Notes: generated from the letters alone by a model not told the origin. Positions 27,577-36,675 are shown, counted from the first letter of the stretch. The stretch is 64,000 nucleotides of DNA from Streptomyces rishiriensis (GCF_030815485.1 NZ_JAUSWV010000001.1:415048-479047), one strand, 5' to 3'. Numbers and translations: made by a program.

Positions 27577-28659
27577 GTGCCCGGCCCTGGTGTGAAGCGA
27601 GCGCCCGCAGCGACTGCGCGGCCGGCGACTCCCCGTGCCGTAGCCCGCTGGTGCGCCGCCCAAGGATGGCCGGTCCATCCGCTCGCCGCGGGCCGCAAGA
27701 CCCCCGCTGCGAACTGCCAGGCCTGCAGGGATCACCACCACGCACCGGCCGACTGCCCCTGCCTCCCCGCCGGCCGGCCGTGCCACGGTTTTCACGCAGC
27801 GACCACCGACCTTGAGCGCATCAGCAGCTGGTGGTCCGGCGATTCGCCGTGGGGAGTTGGTGTCGCCTGCGGAAAAGCCAACCTCGTCGTGATCGACATC
27901 GACGCACACGCCGCGCCGGTCCCTGACCGAAACCGGCTGCTCCCCGGCATCCCCATTCACGACTCTGTCGACCTTCAGGGCCTGGCGTCCGGTTTCGACA
28001 CGCTCGCGCTCCTCGCGGCGCTGCGTCGGCAGCCAAGCCCAGCTGAAGACGACAGCACCCTGCGCGTGCGAACCCCGTCCGGCGGTCTCCACGTCTGGTA
28101 CCTCAATCCCCATCCAGCCATACGTTTTCGCTGTTCGACCGGATCCAGCGCCAAGACCGCCCTGGCCTGGCAGGTCGACGTACGGGCCGATGGCGGCTAC
28201 ATCGTCGCCCCCACCACCCGCACCACCCAGGGGACCTACCGGCCCGAGGGCACCTCCCGCCTGCCCGCCCCGCTGCCCGAATGGCTCGGCGAAGAACTCG
28301 TGAGGACCGGCCACATGATCCAGCGCCCCGCGGTCCGTTCCCGGCCCGTGGTTCCTCGCAGACGCAGCCACGGCACCAAGTCCGGTGGGCAGCGCGTGCT
28401 CGACCCTTTGCTCATGAATGTCGCCGAGTGCGCGGCAACACCTGAAGGCGCGGCCTTCACCGAAAAGCTGAACAAGGCCGCCTACACGGCCGGAGGACTC
28501 GCAGCGGCCGGACATCTCGACGAACACACCGCGCGTACCCTGCTGCTCGAAGCAGCTGCGGCTGCCCGTCCTTGGCAGAGCACCCGCAACGAACGCATCA
28601 TCGACGACGCCCTCGCCGCCGGTTCCGCACGTCCGCTCCACCTCGAAGGACGCTCATGA
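27577..28659 (+). CDS. bifunctional primase-polymerase (Prim-Pol/AEP)
   Basis: 360 residues from GTG 27577 with AAGGAAA upstream. Archaeo-eukaryotic-type primase fold: HPLAAGRKTPAANCQACRDH, TTDLERISSWWSGDSPWGVG, ANLVVIDIDAHAA (metal-binding DxD, residues ~104-111) and RTPSGGLHVWYLNP (sGGxH motif, ~168-175), then VDVRADGGYIVAPTT. It synthesises RNA/DNA primers, here probably at the repeat cluster immediately upstream. Its stop overlaps the helicase start by ATGA, so the two act together in plasmid replication. Confidence 0.9.
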   Translation: MPGPGVKRAPAATARPATPRAVARWCAAQGWPVHPLAAGRKTPAANCQACRDHHHAPADCPCLPAGRPCHGFHAATTDLERISSWWSGDSPWGVGVACGKANLVVIDIDAHAAPVPDRNRLLPGIPIHDSVDLQGLASGFDTLALLAALRRQPSPAEDDSTLRVRTPSGGLHVWYLNPHPAIRFRCSTGSSAKTALAWQVDVRADGGYIVAPTTRTTQGTYRPEGTSRLPAPLPEWLGEELVRTGHMIQRPAVRSRPVVPRRRSHGTKSGGQRVLDPLLMNVAECAATPEGAAFTEKLNKAAYTAGGLAAAGHLDEHTARTLLLEAAAAARPWQSTRNERIIDDALAAGSARPLHLEGRS

Positions 28660-30188
28660 GCAGCGCCGAACCACCGCGCTTCGACGCCAGCGCCGCCGCT
28701 CAGCAGATGCTGGACCTCGAACACGTATCCCATCCGTCGGCAGCGCTCCCCGCCCAGGCACACACCTCCCCGGTGGCCGCGCCCTCATGGGCGCAGCCGG
28801 CCTGCTTGCCCGGCACGCTCACCGACCGAGGCAACGCCAAGCTCTTTGTGAAGCTTTTCCGCGATCAGTTCCGCCACGTCGAAGGCCTGGGCTGGTTCTC
28901 ATGGGACGGTTACCGCTGGAAGCGCACCGGGGGTGAAAAGGCGGCCCTGTGGGCCGCGGGGGAGATGGCCGAGGACATGCCGGACACCGATCCGCGCGGC
29001 TTGTTCAGTGACCGTGAACTCCACTTGCACAAGAAGCGGACCCTGTCCACGACCGGTATGAAGGCCCTCCTCACCCAGGCGAAGGCCTCCCCGGACCTTT
29101 CCGTCGACCCCGACACCCTCGACGGCGACCCGTATGCGCTGTGCACTCCCGCCGGCGTCGTCGACCTGAACACCGGGCAGCTGCGCAAGCCCGACCCCAC
29201 GCGTGACTTCCACTCCCGCGCCACCAGCGTCGCCCCGCAGGCGATTCAGACCCCGCGCTGGCACCGCTTCTTGCACGACACCTTCGGCGACGACGCCGAA
29301 GGCCAGGAAATGATCGACTTCCTGCACCTGCTGCTGGGCTACTCCATCACCGGCGATGTCGGGGCCCAGGTCCTGCCGTTCCTGCACGGTCACGGCAAAA
29401 ACGGCAAGAGCGTCCTGCTCGACACCATGATCCAGATTCTGGGCGACTACGCGGACGCTGCACCGCCCGGATTTCTCATGGACCGCGGGGCGTTCTCCGA
29501 GCACTCCACTGAACTCACCGAACTCCACGGCCGCCGGCTGATCGTCTGCAGCGAGCTCAAGCCCAACGACAAATTCGACGAAGCCCGCGTCCGGCTTCTG
29601 ACCGGCGGAGACAAGATCAAAGCCCGCCGCATGCGGCAGGACTATTTCTCCTTCACCCCCACCCACCACCTCTGGCTGCTCGGCAACCACCGCCCCGAAG
29701 TCACCACCGGCGGCTTCGCCTTCTGGCGCCGCATCCGCCTGCTTCCTTTCGAGCGCACCGTCCCCGACCACCGCAAGATCGACAACCTGGCCTTCGAACT
29801 CGTCCGCGACGAAGGCCCCGGCATCCTGCAGTGGCTCATCGAAGGCGCCCGGCGCTATCTCGCCACCCGCGACAACCTCGAGGGCCCCGACCGCGTCCGC
29901 ATCGCCACCACCGCCTATGCCAACACCGAAGACCACATTGGCCGCTTCCTCACCGAATGCTGCACCCGCGAACTCGACGCCCAACCCGACCTGCGCGTCG
30001 AACAAGGCCTCCTCTACACCGCCTACGCCTCCTGGTGCAGCGTCGGCGAAGGCATCCGCCCCGCCGGCGCCCGAGCCTTCGCCACTCGTGTCCGGCAGGA
30101 AGTCGGCCTCGCCTCACCCGCCGACATGATCAAATCCAACGGCCGCAAGTACTACCCCGGCCTCGCACTGCTGGACACACCGAGATGA
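28656..30188 (+). CDS. phage/plasmid primase-helicase, P4/D5 C-terminal type (SF3)
   Basis: 510 residues from ATG 28656. Residues ~60-220 are the D5 N-terminal region (YALCTPAGVVDLNTGQLRKP), followed by the superfamily 3 helicase: FLHGHGKNGKSVLLDTMIQI (Walker A about 245-252), RLIVCSELKPNDKFDEARVR (Walker B-like), HHLWLLGNHRPEV (motif C) and FWRRIRLLPFERTV. A C-terminal winged-helix segment ends the protein. It unwinds the origin for the primase encoded just upstream. ATGA overlaps at both ends tie it into a four-gene operon. Confidence 0.92.
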   Translation: MSSAEPPRFDASAAAQQMLDLEHVSHPSAALPAQAHTSPVAAPSWAQPACLPGTLTDRGNAKLFVKLFRDQFRHVEGLGWFSWDGYRWKRTGGEKAALWAAGEMAEDMPDTDPRGLFSDRELHLHKKRTLSTTGMKALLTQAKASPDLSVDPDTLDGDPYALCTPAGVVDLNTGQLRKPDPTRDFHSRATSVAPQAIQTPRWHRFLHDTFGDDAEGQEMIDFLHLLLGYSITGDVGAQVLPFLHGHGKNGKSVLLDTMIQILGDYADAAPPGFLMDRGAFSEHSTELTELHGRRLIVCSELKPNDKFDEARVRLLTGGDKIKARRMRQDYFSFTPTHHLWLLGNHRPEVTTGGFAFWRRIRLLPFERTVPDHRKIDNLAFELVRDEGPGILQWLIEGARRYLATRDNLEGPDRVRIATTAYANTEDHIGRFLTECCTRELDAQPDLRVEQGLLYTAYASWCSVGEGIRPAGARAFATRVRQEVGLASPADMIKSNGRKYYPGLALLDTPR

Positions 30189-30349
30189 ACCGACTCCCAC
30201 GCCGCGACAGCACCCAGACGCCCCTGCATACGCCTGCCTGTCAGGCCTACCATGAACCTGCGGGGCTGGTCTCGCCAGCGAAGAGCACACCACACCACGA
30301 GACGGACCGCCGTCCGGCCCGGCACACAGAGGAGGGGCAGCAGCCATGA
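30185..30349 (+). CDS. small coupled ORF, unknown
   Basis: 54 codons from ATG 30185 to TGA 30349. It overlaps the helicase stop (ATGA) and its own TGA overlaps the next ATG (ATGA at 30346), so it is likely translated by coupling, if only to carry ribosomes to the next gene. Composition is polar and basic; no motif is seen. Confidence 0.4.
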   Translation: MNRLPRRDSTQTPLHTPACQAYHEPAGLVSPAKSTPHHETDRRPARHTEEGQQP

Positions 30350-30729
30350 GCTCGCTACTGACCGAAAGCGATCTCACCCACGAAGCACACGTGGTGTGGC
30401 TCGAAGACCCCGACAACCTCGACTATGTCCGTCAAGCCCTCGACAAGACCCCACGCCGGCGCAACAAACCCCGCTACGCCCGCGACGGCCGCATGGTCGG
30501 CTACGCCGAACTCGACGACTACGCCGAAGCCGATCCCGACAGCGGCCTCTACCGCCGCCGCGTCTTCTTCCTCCTCCCGCACGACCGCGACACCGAGCCC
30601 GAAGGCCTCTACCAAGAGGGCGCCCCCGGCGAAGCCGTCGATCCCCGCACCATCGACGTCAGGAAGGTCGGGGAGAAGACACGCCGTTCACAACAAGGCC
30701 CCGCCGCCATAACGGGCACCCGCACCTGA
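30346..30729 (+). CDS. hypothetical protein downstream of the helicase
   Basis: 127 residues from ATG 30346, with AGAGGAGGGG upstream. Sequence such as THEAHVVWLEDPDNLDYVRQ, MVGYAELDDYAEADPDSG and RRRVFFLLPHDRD is acidic and compact; the family is not recognised. As the last gene of the Prim-Pol/SF3 operon it may be a replication accessory factor. Confidence 0.6.
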   Translation: MSSLLTESDLTHEAHVVWLEDPDNLDYVRQALDKTPRRRNKPRYARDGRMVGYAELDDYAEADPDSGLYRRRVFFLLPHDRDTEPEGLYQEGAPGEAVDPRTIDVRKVGEKTRRSQQGPAAITGTRT

Positions 30730-31140
30730 CGAGCCTTCTCGGCAATGCCGGGTGCTCATGCCCGCCCCTCACCGACGACGGTAAGAAGATCGGGTTGTTC
30801 ACCGTCCACCTGCTCCCGCGCAGGGTCCTCCTGCTGCATGCCTGCCTGCTGGCGCCCAGTCTGAAGAACCCCTGCTCTGGGCCGTAGTCTCGGACTGGAT
30901 CCTGTGGAGCGTCCTGGCCGCGACCGTCCTCCCGGACCACCTCAACCGGGAGCAGCGACCAGGAGGGGCCCGGGGGCGGTCCTGCCCCGGCCCCTCGCGG
31001 TGCCTCCTGCGGATGGATTTGTCAGACGCGACAAGGTTCGACGAGTCCCCGTGGGAGGAGCCGGGACCCGGACGGAGCGCCTCGAAATGGTGGCAGCGCG
31101 CACGCCGGGCCGGGGTGTTCATTGCGCCGGCAGGGGACGT
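30730..31140. other. gap after the replication operon
   Basis: No supported gene. Contains the GC hairpin GAGGGGCC (30963-30970) / GGCCCCTC (30989-30996), extended inward by GGGG/CCCC with one bulge, a likely terminator of the replication operon. Confidence 0.5.
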
Positions 31141-31437
31141 CAGTTGACGGTCAGGACGGCCGTGTTGTTCGTGAGGTCCGGATCGAAGTCGTTCTCGTAC
31201 CCGCCGAACTCGCCGAACGAGGGGTGGATGCTCACGGCGCCGGTCGCACCGGGCACCACGGTGTCGACGCGCATGGAGAATGCGAACCGTGCGCTGGGTG
31301 TCCTCGAGCACCCAGTACGGCAGGCAGCAGTCGTAGCGCGGCGCGCCGGTCTGTCTCGGGTAGCAGCCGGTCGGCACGCTGGTGACCTTGGCGCCCGCAG
31401 GCATGATCAGCCGGACCACGGCGACCGGATCGCCGGA
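31141..31437 (-). pseudogene. secreted/cell-surface protein, C-terminal remnant
   Basis: Two frames join into VVRLIMPAGAKVTSVPTGCY, YDCCLPYWVLEDTQRTVR, then MRVDTVVPGATGAVSIHPSF, DFDPDLTNNTAVLTVN at the stop (31141). The NNTA-type end is that of DUF11-like or immunoglobulin-like surface domains. A frameshift lies near 31270 and the N-terminus is replaced at 31438 by a transposase fragment. Confidence 0.5.
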
Positions 31438-31640
31438 GCCGAGGTGCTCGATGATGCGGTCCGCTGCCGACTTCGAGATCCTGAACAGCGGGGCCAGCTG
31501 GCGCATGAACCCAAGCTTCCCAAGCTGATAGCCCGCGCTCCGTCGTCACGGGGCCGGCCGTCGCGGGTTGCTCCGGTCGACGGCGCAAGCCAGTAGCGTG
31601 GCTGAGGCCGGTGGGGGTGCAGCGAGGCATACGCGTGCGC
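31438..31640 (-). pseudogene. IS5-type transposase, N-terminal fragment
   Basis: MRQLAPLFRISKSAADRIIE followed by HLG is the HTH segment of streptomycete IS5-like transposases; it fuses abruptly into the surface-protein remnant at about 31438. A frame change lies near 31510. Confidence 0.55.
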
Positions 31641-31820
31641 AGTCGGTCGGCGCACCCGCCATCGTGGCTGACTGTCGTCGGCTGAGGCTCGTGCCACGCT
31701 CGTGCCAGATGCAGCGGTCAGCCGCGGTCAACGAGGGCGTCTGGCGATCGAGTTGCTGGGCATCTCACCAGTCATCGAAGCCCCAGGTCACCGGCACGAC
31801 ACCCCAGCCTCTCTCCTAAA

Positions 31821-32273
31821 GTGGTACTCCTGAAAACACCAGCGCTTTCTGAAGATGCGGTCGCTAGGCTCGGGCTCGTGAGCGCAGAAGCCCAAGTCAT
31901 GGCGAATCACCGTGTCCACGTCGTACCTGTGGTTTTGGCTCTGGCCAATCCACCGTGGCAGCGCGACGTATGGCTCGACCCTTCGGAGTTCGAGAACATC
32001 GACCACGTCTTCCACACACTCTTCGATGACTTCTGTGACGCCGATGAGCCCGAGCGGTTTCTCGGCATCAGCTTGAGAACGGAGGAAGAGGTAACCCTCA
32101 TGCGGGCCCTCGGCGTCGCGCTCAACGCTGCCGCCGCGGAGGCACCCCACGACACCGACGCTGAGTACCTTCAGGCATCAACCTGGCCCCAAGTCGTGGC
32201 CATCGCCGGACGCCTCGCTCAGGTCATGGTCTCGAACGACCTGCGCTTGCTGAGCTGTGGGCAGCAAGCGTGA
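31821..32273 (+). CDS. conserved hypothetical protein (SCO4402-like)
   Basis: 150 residues from GTG 31821; no clear ribosome site, so a later start (ATG 31896) is possible. Features: VLALANPPWQRDVWLDPSEF, VFHTLFDDFCDADEPERFLG, ISLRTEEEVTLMRALGVALN, AEAPHDTDAEYLQ and RLAQVMVSNDLRLLS. The pattern resembles small actinobacterial SCO4402-like proteins of unknown role; that name is from memory and needs a search. It looks intact, unusual for this stretch. Confidence 0.6.
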   Translation: MVLLKTPALSEDAVARLGLVSAEAQVMANHRVHVVPVVLALANPPWQRDVWLDPSEFENIDHVFHTLFDDFCDADEPERFLGISLRTEEEVTLMRALGVALNAAAAEAPHDTDAEYLQASTWPQVVAIAGRLAQVMVSNDLRLLSCGQQA

Positions 32274-32388
32274 GTGTCTAACTGCGTGACAACGCCGACG
32301 AACACCGGCGGACGACCACGAACGCCAGCGGACCATCAGCACATGTGAGAGCCGCACCACCCGAAGGCACCGCCCCCACCCAAGTTGC

Positions 32389-32430
32389 TTCGGGACGAAG
32401 AGGTCGTGGGTTCAAATCCCGCCACCCCGA
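32389..32430 (+). tRNA. 3' part of tRNA-Pro(CGG), fragment
   Basis: From the anticodon loop onward: TTCGGGA (anticodon CGG), 3' anticodon stem CGAAG, variable loop AGGTC, T arm GTGGG-TTCAAAT-CCCGC, acceptor CACCCCG and discriminator A. The 5' half does not match a tRNA, so it is not a working gene but an att-type remnant. Confidence 0.8.
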
Positions 32431-32449
32431 CAGCTAAACAGCAGATCAG

Positions 32450-32478
32450 AGGGCCCTTACCGAATCGGTAAGGGCCCT
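32450..32478. terminator. perfect hairpin following the tRNA-Pro end
   Basis: AGGGCCCTTACCG-AAT-CGGTAAGGGCCCT, 13-bp perfect stem with a 3-base loop. It is probably the natural terminator of the tRNA-Pro gene carried along with the attachment sequence. Confidence 0.85.
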
Positions 32479-32539
32479 CTGGCGGCTGCGTGTCTAACTG
32501 CGTGACTATCGATTCCTGAGTGCTCGACTGCGTGACTAC

Positions 32540-32820
32540 GACAGCTACGGCCGTCGCGGATCGGTGCCGAAGATACCGTCCATCGCGACCGCGCCGGTCT
32601 GGATGACGGGCCGGATCTGCTTCCGGAAGACCCCGACGCCAGGGGATCACCCCGAGGCGCACAGTGCTCAGACTCTCGACAGCCAGCAGCCGGTCGAACT
32701 GGGCGGGCAAGCATCAGCGAGGGATTCCCCGGCCAGGTCCGCAACACAGCTTCCGTCAGCACGAACACCGACTCCCGCCCCGGCTCGTACAAGAGGCTCT
32801 GCCGCTCAACGGTGGGTTGA
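32540..32820 (-). pseudogene. XRE regulator DUF5753 domain, fragment
   Basis: Across two frames: LYEPGRESVFVLTEAVLRTW, PGNPSLMLAQFDRLLAVESL, STVRLGVIPW. This is the sensory domain that follows the HTH in a large streptomycete regulator family (DUF5753). HTH and C-terminal end are missing and one frameshift is present. Confidence 0.65.
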
Positions 32821-33078
32821 CAGGAATCATTGGGAATCAGTCACACCGTGGACCTCAACAAGATCATGTTACGAGCTCTAGGGTTGTTACTTATGCTCGC
32901 GGGGCATGCTGAGCGGAGGGTACTGGTTGCACTGGTTCGAGTGATCGCGGGTGGTGGACGTCAGAGTCCCGTCCATGATCGGACGCTGTGTCTTTGCAAA
33001 CGGCTTGTGGGGTTGGCGCGCTAGTGATTAAGAGGCAGTCGATTTAATCTCTAGCGGGCGCAATGCCAGGGGGCATAC

Positions 33079-33936
33079 ATGACGAATATCAACGCATTCT
33101 CTAATCCTGAAAGCCATCTGATCGGGCTTTATAAGGATCAGGGCTCCGGTGCGTTTCTGTTTGCTATACCCAAGCCCGGCAAAAAGGGAGTCGATACTGC
33201 CACCAGCGCGGCCTTCGCCAGTTTCTACAGCATCCTCGACGCCAAAGAAAAGCTGCCAAAAGCATCAGCTTCGCTTAAGTATATCGGCTTCGTGGCGAGC
33301 AAGCACATAGCAGGAGCGGCCGTCGATATCCTCGTAGGGCAGCTACTCGATACCGCTCTCGCTGACACTCTTCGCACGCTTGGCGATGTGAGCCTCAGGG
33401 CTGCGACAGCGGAGCTTGAAGACGCCAACAACGAACCCACCAGGAAAGGTAAGGAACGTCATCGCATGCTCGCACAGGGACACCTTGGTGTGGTGTTTCA
33501 GGCGGCCCAACGCGAGCTTACGGCCCTAGAGAAGAAGCTACTTCCTTACACAGATCGAAGGGCTGAGGCGCACCGCAAGGCAACTCTTGTGGCAGCCGCG
33601 ATTGCACTTATAAACCGCGACGCCGGCATGCAGGCAGCGGCTAAGTGGGCCGAGAAGGCGAAAACTCATTTTGAGCGATACGACAAGCTGAAAGGTGACA
33701 CGGATAGGGAGGTCCTAGCCCGGATGGACCGGCAGGAGAGCAAGCTTCAGTCCAGTCGGGCACCCATCGTGCGACACCCAATCTACGTTGCCCCGATGGC
33801 TGGGGCCCCCTGGGTCTTGCGAAAGACCGCCCTCCGGGACCTCGAAAAGGCAAGACGCCCGATCCTCGTGCGGGTGACCAGGCTTGACGAAGAGCGATCG
33901 CATTTTGAGGTGCTCTATGGCGCCCTCCGGTCCTAA
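33079..33936 (+). CDS. orphan hypothetical protein, AT-richer
   Basis: 285 residues from ATG 33079, GGGGGC six bases before. It uses TTT, ATA, TTA-poor but A/T-ended codons far more than its neighbours, suggesting a recent foreign origin. It is basic and mostly helical: LKYIGFVASKHIAGAAVDIL, RTLGDVSLRAATAELEDANN, VFQAAQRELTALEKKLLPYT, AIALINRDAGMQAAAKWAEK. No membrane segment is convincing and no family is recognised. It lies between the tRNA-Pro attachment-like site and IS5 debris, so it may be the surviving cargo of an integrated element. Confidence 0.7.
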   Translation: MTNINAFSNPESHLIGLYKDQGSGAFLFAIPKPGKKGVDTATSAAFASFYSILDAKEKLPKASASLKYIGFVASKHIAGAAVDILVGQLLDTALADTLRTLGDVSLRAATAELEDANNEPTRKGKERHRMLAQGHLGVVFQAAQRELTALEKKLLPYTDRRAEAHRKATLVAAAIALINRDAGMQAAAKWAEKAKTHFERYDKLKGDTDREVLARMDRQESKLQSSRAPIVRHPIYVAPMAGAPWVLRKTALRDLEKARRPILVRVTRLDEERSHFEVLYGALRS

Positions 33937-33944
33937 CTCATTGC

Positions 33945-34345
33945 CACCGGCGTCGCTGTGCCGTCGGGTGCAGCGACGACCTGTACGTTCATGCCGTGCT
34001 TCCTGTGTTTCTGTCAGTAGTACGGTTCGTCTGCGGCGACCCGGTCGGTGGGGATCAGAGTGCCGTCCAGGATCACGAAGTCGTCCTCGCCCCGGCCTGT
34101 CAGGGCCTCACGCAGGCCGGGCGCCCAGGCGGCGAGGACGTCGACCGTCTCGTCCACGTACCGCCAAGCCGTCGCTTCGGAGACGCCGAACACTGCGCTG
34201 AGCAGGGCGAGCGTCTCGTTCTTCGCAGGTGGGCAAGGGCAAGCTGTGCCTGACGGGAACAGTCAACTTGCGCCAGCGCGTGCGGCGTTCACGCCTTCGG
34301 GCGTAGATGAGCCATGAGACGTGCTCGACCAACTCGTGCGGGACG
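33945..34345 (-). pseudogene. IS5-family (DDE_4 type) transposase fragment
   Basis: Frames read DVPHELVEHVSWLIYARRRE, RKNETLALLSAVFGVSEATA, WRYVDETVDVLAAWAPGLRE, FVILDGTLIPTDRVAADEPY (first catalytic Asp in LDGT) and KHRKHGMNVQVVAAPDGTA. Frameshifts lie near 34250 and 34010, and the remaining catalytic half is missing. Confidence 0.75.
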
Positions 34346-34675
34346 TCGATCGTGGAAGCGCCTGACGATCCGCCGCGCGTTCCGGATCTTCCAGTTCGTC
34401 CCTCGGCGCCGCCCCTTTTTGCGGGCGCCAGCGGCATGCTGGTGGGCACTCCAGGTCCCGTCCGCCTCCCACCGGACGAACCGCTCAAAGACCGTCTGCC
34501 ACGGCCCGAAGCGTTCCGGCAGGTCACGCCACGGAGCACCCGTCCGCAACCGCCACAACACCCCGTTGATCACCTGCCGGTGATCCCGCCACGGACGACC
34601 CCGCCCGTCAACACCCGGCAACAGCGGCGCCATCCGCTCCCACGCCGCATCCGTCAGCTCACCACGACCCACCAC
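34346..34675 (-). pseudogene. IS5-family (IS427 group) transposase remnant with internal deletion
   Basis: RGELTDAAWERMAPLLPGVD, WRDHRQVINGVLWRLRTGAP and GPWQTVFERFVRWEADGTW are the DUF4096 N-terminal domain. The sequence then jumps directly to AHQHAAGARKKG, which normally follows the first catalytic Asp, so the catalytic site has been deleted. It abuts the other IS5 fragment. Confidence 0.75.
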
Positions 34676-34907
34676 AAGATCAACTATCAGACAGGACCTA
34701 GGTGCTCGCGATCATGGACTCCCGGCGGCGGAGCCCAGATCGGGCCCTGCCCGGCGTGATCGGTGATCAGGTCGGCGGTTTCGTGCAGCGGGCAGGAGGC
34801 CAAGGCTTCGGCGTAGTCGCGTGCTGTCCGGTTCACGCAGATTTGCCGTGGCTTTGAACGAGTCTGTTGGCCCCACGGGAACGACTGGTCCGGGGCCGTG
34901 CACCGGG

Positions 34908-34968
34908 CGGTGGGTGTCGGATTTGAACCCACGGTGATACAGCTGCCACGACGGTTTTCAAGACTGTC
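34908..34968 (-). tRNA. 3' part of tRNA-Ser(TGA), fragment
   Basis: The minus strand shows anticodon loop CTTGAAA with TGA, imperfect anticodon stem, a long variable arm (GTCGTGGCAGCTGTATCAC), a T arm GTGGG-TTCAAAT-CCGAC with one mismatch, and acceptor end ACCCACC. No 5' half can be found upstream, so this is a second tRNA 3' remnant, 2.5 kb from the first. Confidence 0.55.
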
Positions 34969-35257
34969 ACCGTGAGCGGGCCGCATCGCGGGCTCCAATG
35001 ATGAGGGTTTGTACGTCCATGACCACATCACGGAGGCGTCCCTGCTGCACGCCTTCGCGTGCCATCCACTCATCAAGGCGGGGATGGAGGTATCTGACCG
35101 CCCACGGCCCGGGGCGCCTCAGCACTGAGCGGCTGACCGAGATCTCTTCCTGGATCTCCCGACGCAGCTCGTCTGTCCAACCCTGCTCGCGATCAACACT
35201 TCCCAGCGGAGCCTTCAGGGCGACCACGGCCTTGCCGAGGGGCTCTCGCAGATCCAT
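34967..35257 (-). CDS. small hypothetical protein
   Basis: 96 residues from ATG 35257 with GGAGAG just upstream. Charged helical protein (GWTDELRREIQEEISVSRSV, WAVRYLHPRLDEWMAREGVQ, DVVMDVQTLIIGA). Not recognised. It ends exactly at the tRNA-Ser remnant, so its C-terminus may have been altered by the event that placed it there. Confidence 0.5.
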   Translation of the reverse strand: MDLREPLGKAVVALKAPLGSVDREQGWTDELRREIQEEISVSRSVLRRPGPWAVRYLHPRLDEWMAREGVQQGRLRDVVMDVQTLIIGARDAARSR

Positions 35258-35403
35258 GGGCTCTCCAATCTATGCATCCCGAACCAGGGCCGACGGTCGA
35301 TCAGAGTCTTCGCCATGCCGGTTTGACGGCCTCTGGCGAGAGGATAGGCACGGGCTTCCAAGATCATGGAGTTCTCTACGCCCCGTGACCTGCCTGGAAG
35401 ACC

Positions 35404-36516
35404 GTGCCTGCCGACGCATCATCGCTGATCCCACCTGCCCTTGACCAGCTCCGCGAGCGGCCCCAGGTTGCGCCAGGGGAGGTGCCGGGCCTGCTGGAAC
35501 GGCTGGCCGATGTGCCAGATCCCCGCGACCCGCGCGGCTGTGCGGCACGCCTTGGCCGTTGTGCTCGCGCCGGCCGCGTGTGCGGTGTTGGCCGGGGCAA
35601 CCTCACTGCTCGCGGTCGGCGAGTGGATCGTGGACGCACCACCGCAGGTGCTGGAACGGCTCGGCGTGCAGCCTGATCCGGTACTGCCGCGGCGGCTGGT
35701 GCCGGCGGAGGCGACGGTCCGCCGACTGCTGGCGCGCATCGACGGCGACGCGCTGGACCGGACCGCGGGCAGCTGGCTCGCCGACCGCCGCCCCGAGAGC
35801 TCCGGATTGCGCGGGCTGTCCGTGGACGGGTCGAGCCTTCGCGGCGCGGCAAAGGCCAGCGGGCGCAGGGTCCACCTGCTCGCCGCCCTGGAGCACACGT
35901 CCGGCTTGGTCGTGGCCCAGCTCGACGTGAGCGAGGAGACCGGCGAGACCACCTGCTTCCAGCCGCTGTTGGACACTGTCGCCGACCTGGCCGGAACCGT
36001 GGTCACCAGCGACCCGCTCCACACCCAGCGCGAGCATGCTGGCTACCTCCTGGGCCGCCGGGTCCACTACATCGCGATCGTCAAGGGCAACCAGAAGAAG
36101 CTGCGCAGGCAGCTCAAGTCCGCGCCCCGGAAGGACATTCTGCTCCAGAGCCGCACCCGGGACAGGGGCCACGGCCGCTTGGAGATCCGCCGGATCAAGG
36201 TTGCCGCTGTCAGTAACCTGCTCTTCCCCGGCGCCCGCCAAGCGGCCAGATCAAGCGCCGCCGCACCGACCGCAAGACTGGCAAGGTCACCATCGCCACC
36301 GTCTATGCAGTCACCAGCCTGACCGCCGAGCAGGCCATCCCGCCCCAGCTCGCGAAGCTGATCCGGGACCACTGGAAGATCGAGGCCCTGCACCACGTCC
36401 GCGACACCACCTTCACCGAGGACGCCTCGCAGCTGCGGACCGGGAACGCTCCCCGGGCCATGGCGACCTGGCGCAACCTCGCCATCGGCGCCCTCAGGCT
36501 GAGCGGTGTCAGGGTT
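35404..36516 (+). pseudogene. ISAs1-family transposase, frameshifted
   Basis: Starts GTG 35404; [19 protein letters not shown] is in one frame, then [40 protein letters not shown] (first catalytic Asp), [20 protein letters not shown] (second Asp) and [17 protein letters not shown] in a second, and [33 protein letters not shown] (catalytic Glu) in a third. Indels lie near 35535 and 36225. Apart from these, the element looks full length. Confidence 0.85.
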
Positions 36517-36625
36517 CCGCGTGCTCTTTGCCGGTTGTAGTAGGTGCGGGAGGCCGGGTCGGCGTCATGCAGGCGAAGGCGGAGAGGAACATCGCGCGTT
36601 TGAGCTGCCGGTGAGCAGGTCGTCG
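36516..36625 (-). pseudogene. IS110-type transposase tail
   Basis: Minus strand reads RQLKRAMFLSAFACM followed by a [16 protein letters not shown] segment in another frame, the usual IS110 C-terminal motif. It lies back to back with ISAs1 and the next IS110 copy. Confidence 0.5.
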
Positions 36626-36675
36626 AGGTCTGCCGCCCGAAACGAGCGGCCAACCGCGGCGGCCGCAAGACCGAC

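Larger units (their letters stand above)
32275..32536. repeat. attachment-site-like region: three arm repeats around a tRNA-Pro 3' end
   Basis: GTGTCTAACTGCGTGAC occurs at 32275-32291 and 32490-32506, with a third diverged copy (GTGCTCGACTGCGTGAC) at 32520-32536. Between them lie the tRNA-Pro 3' segment and its hairpin. Tyrosine-integrase attachment sites have this plan: a tRNA-derived core flanked by direct arm-binding repeats. Confidence 0.65.

Noticed and set aside
34908..35010. A complete tRNA-Ser gene
   Set aside because: The 5' acceptor, D arm and paired anticodon stem cannot be found upstream; only the 3' part is tRNA-like.
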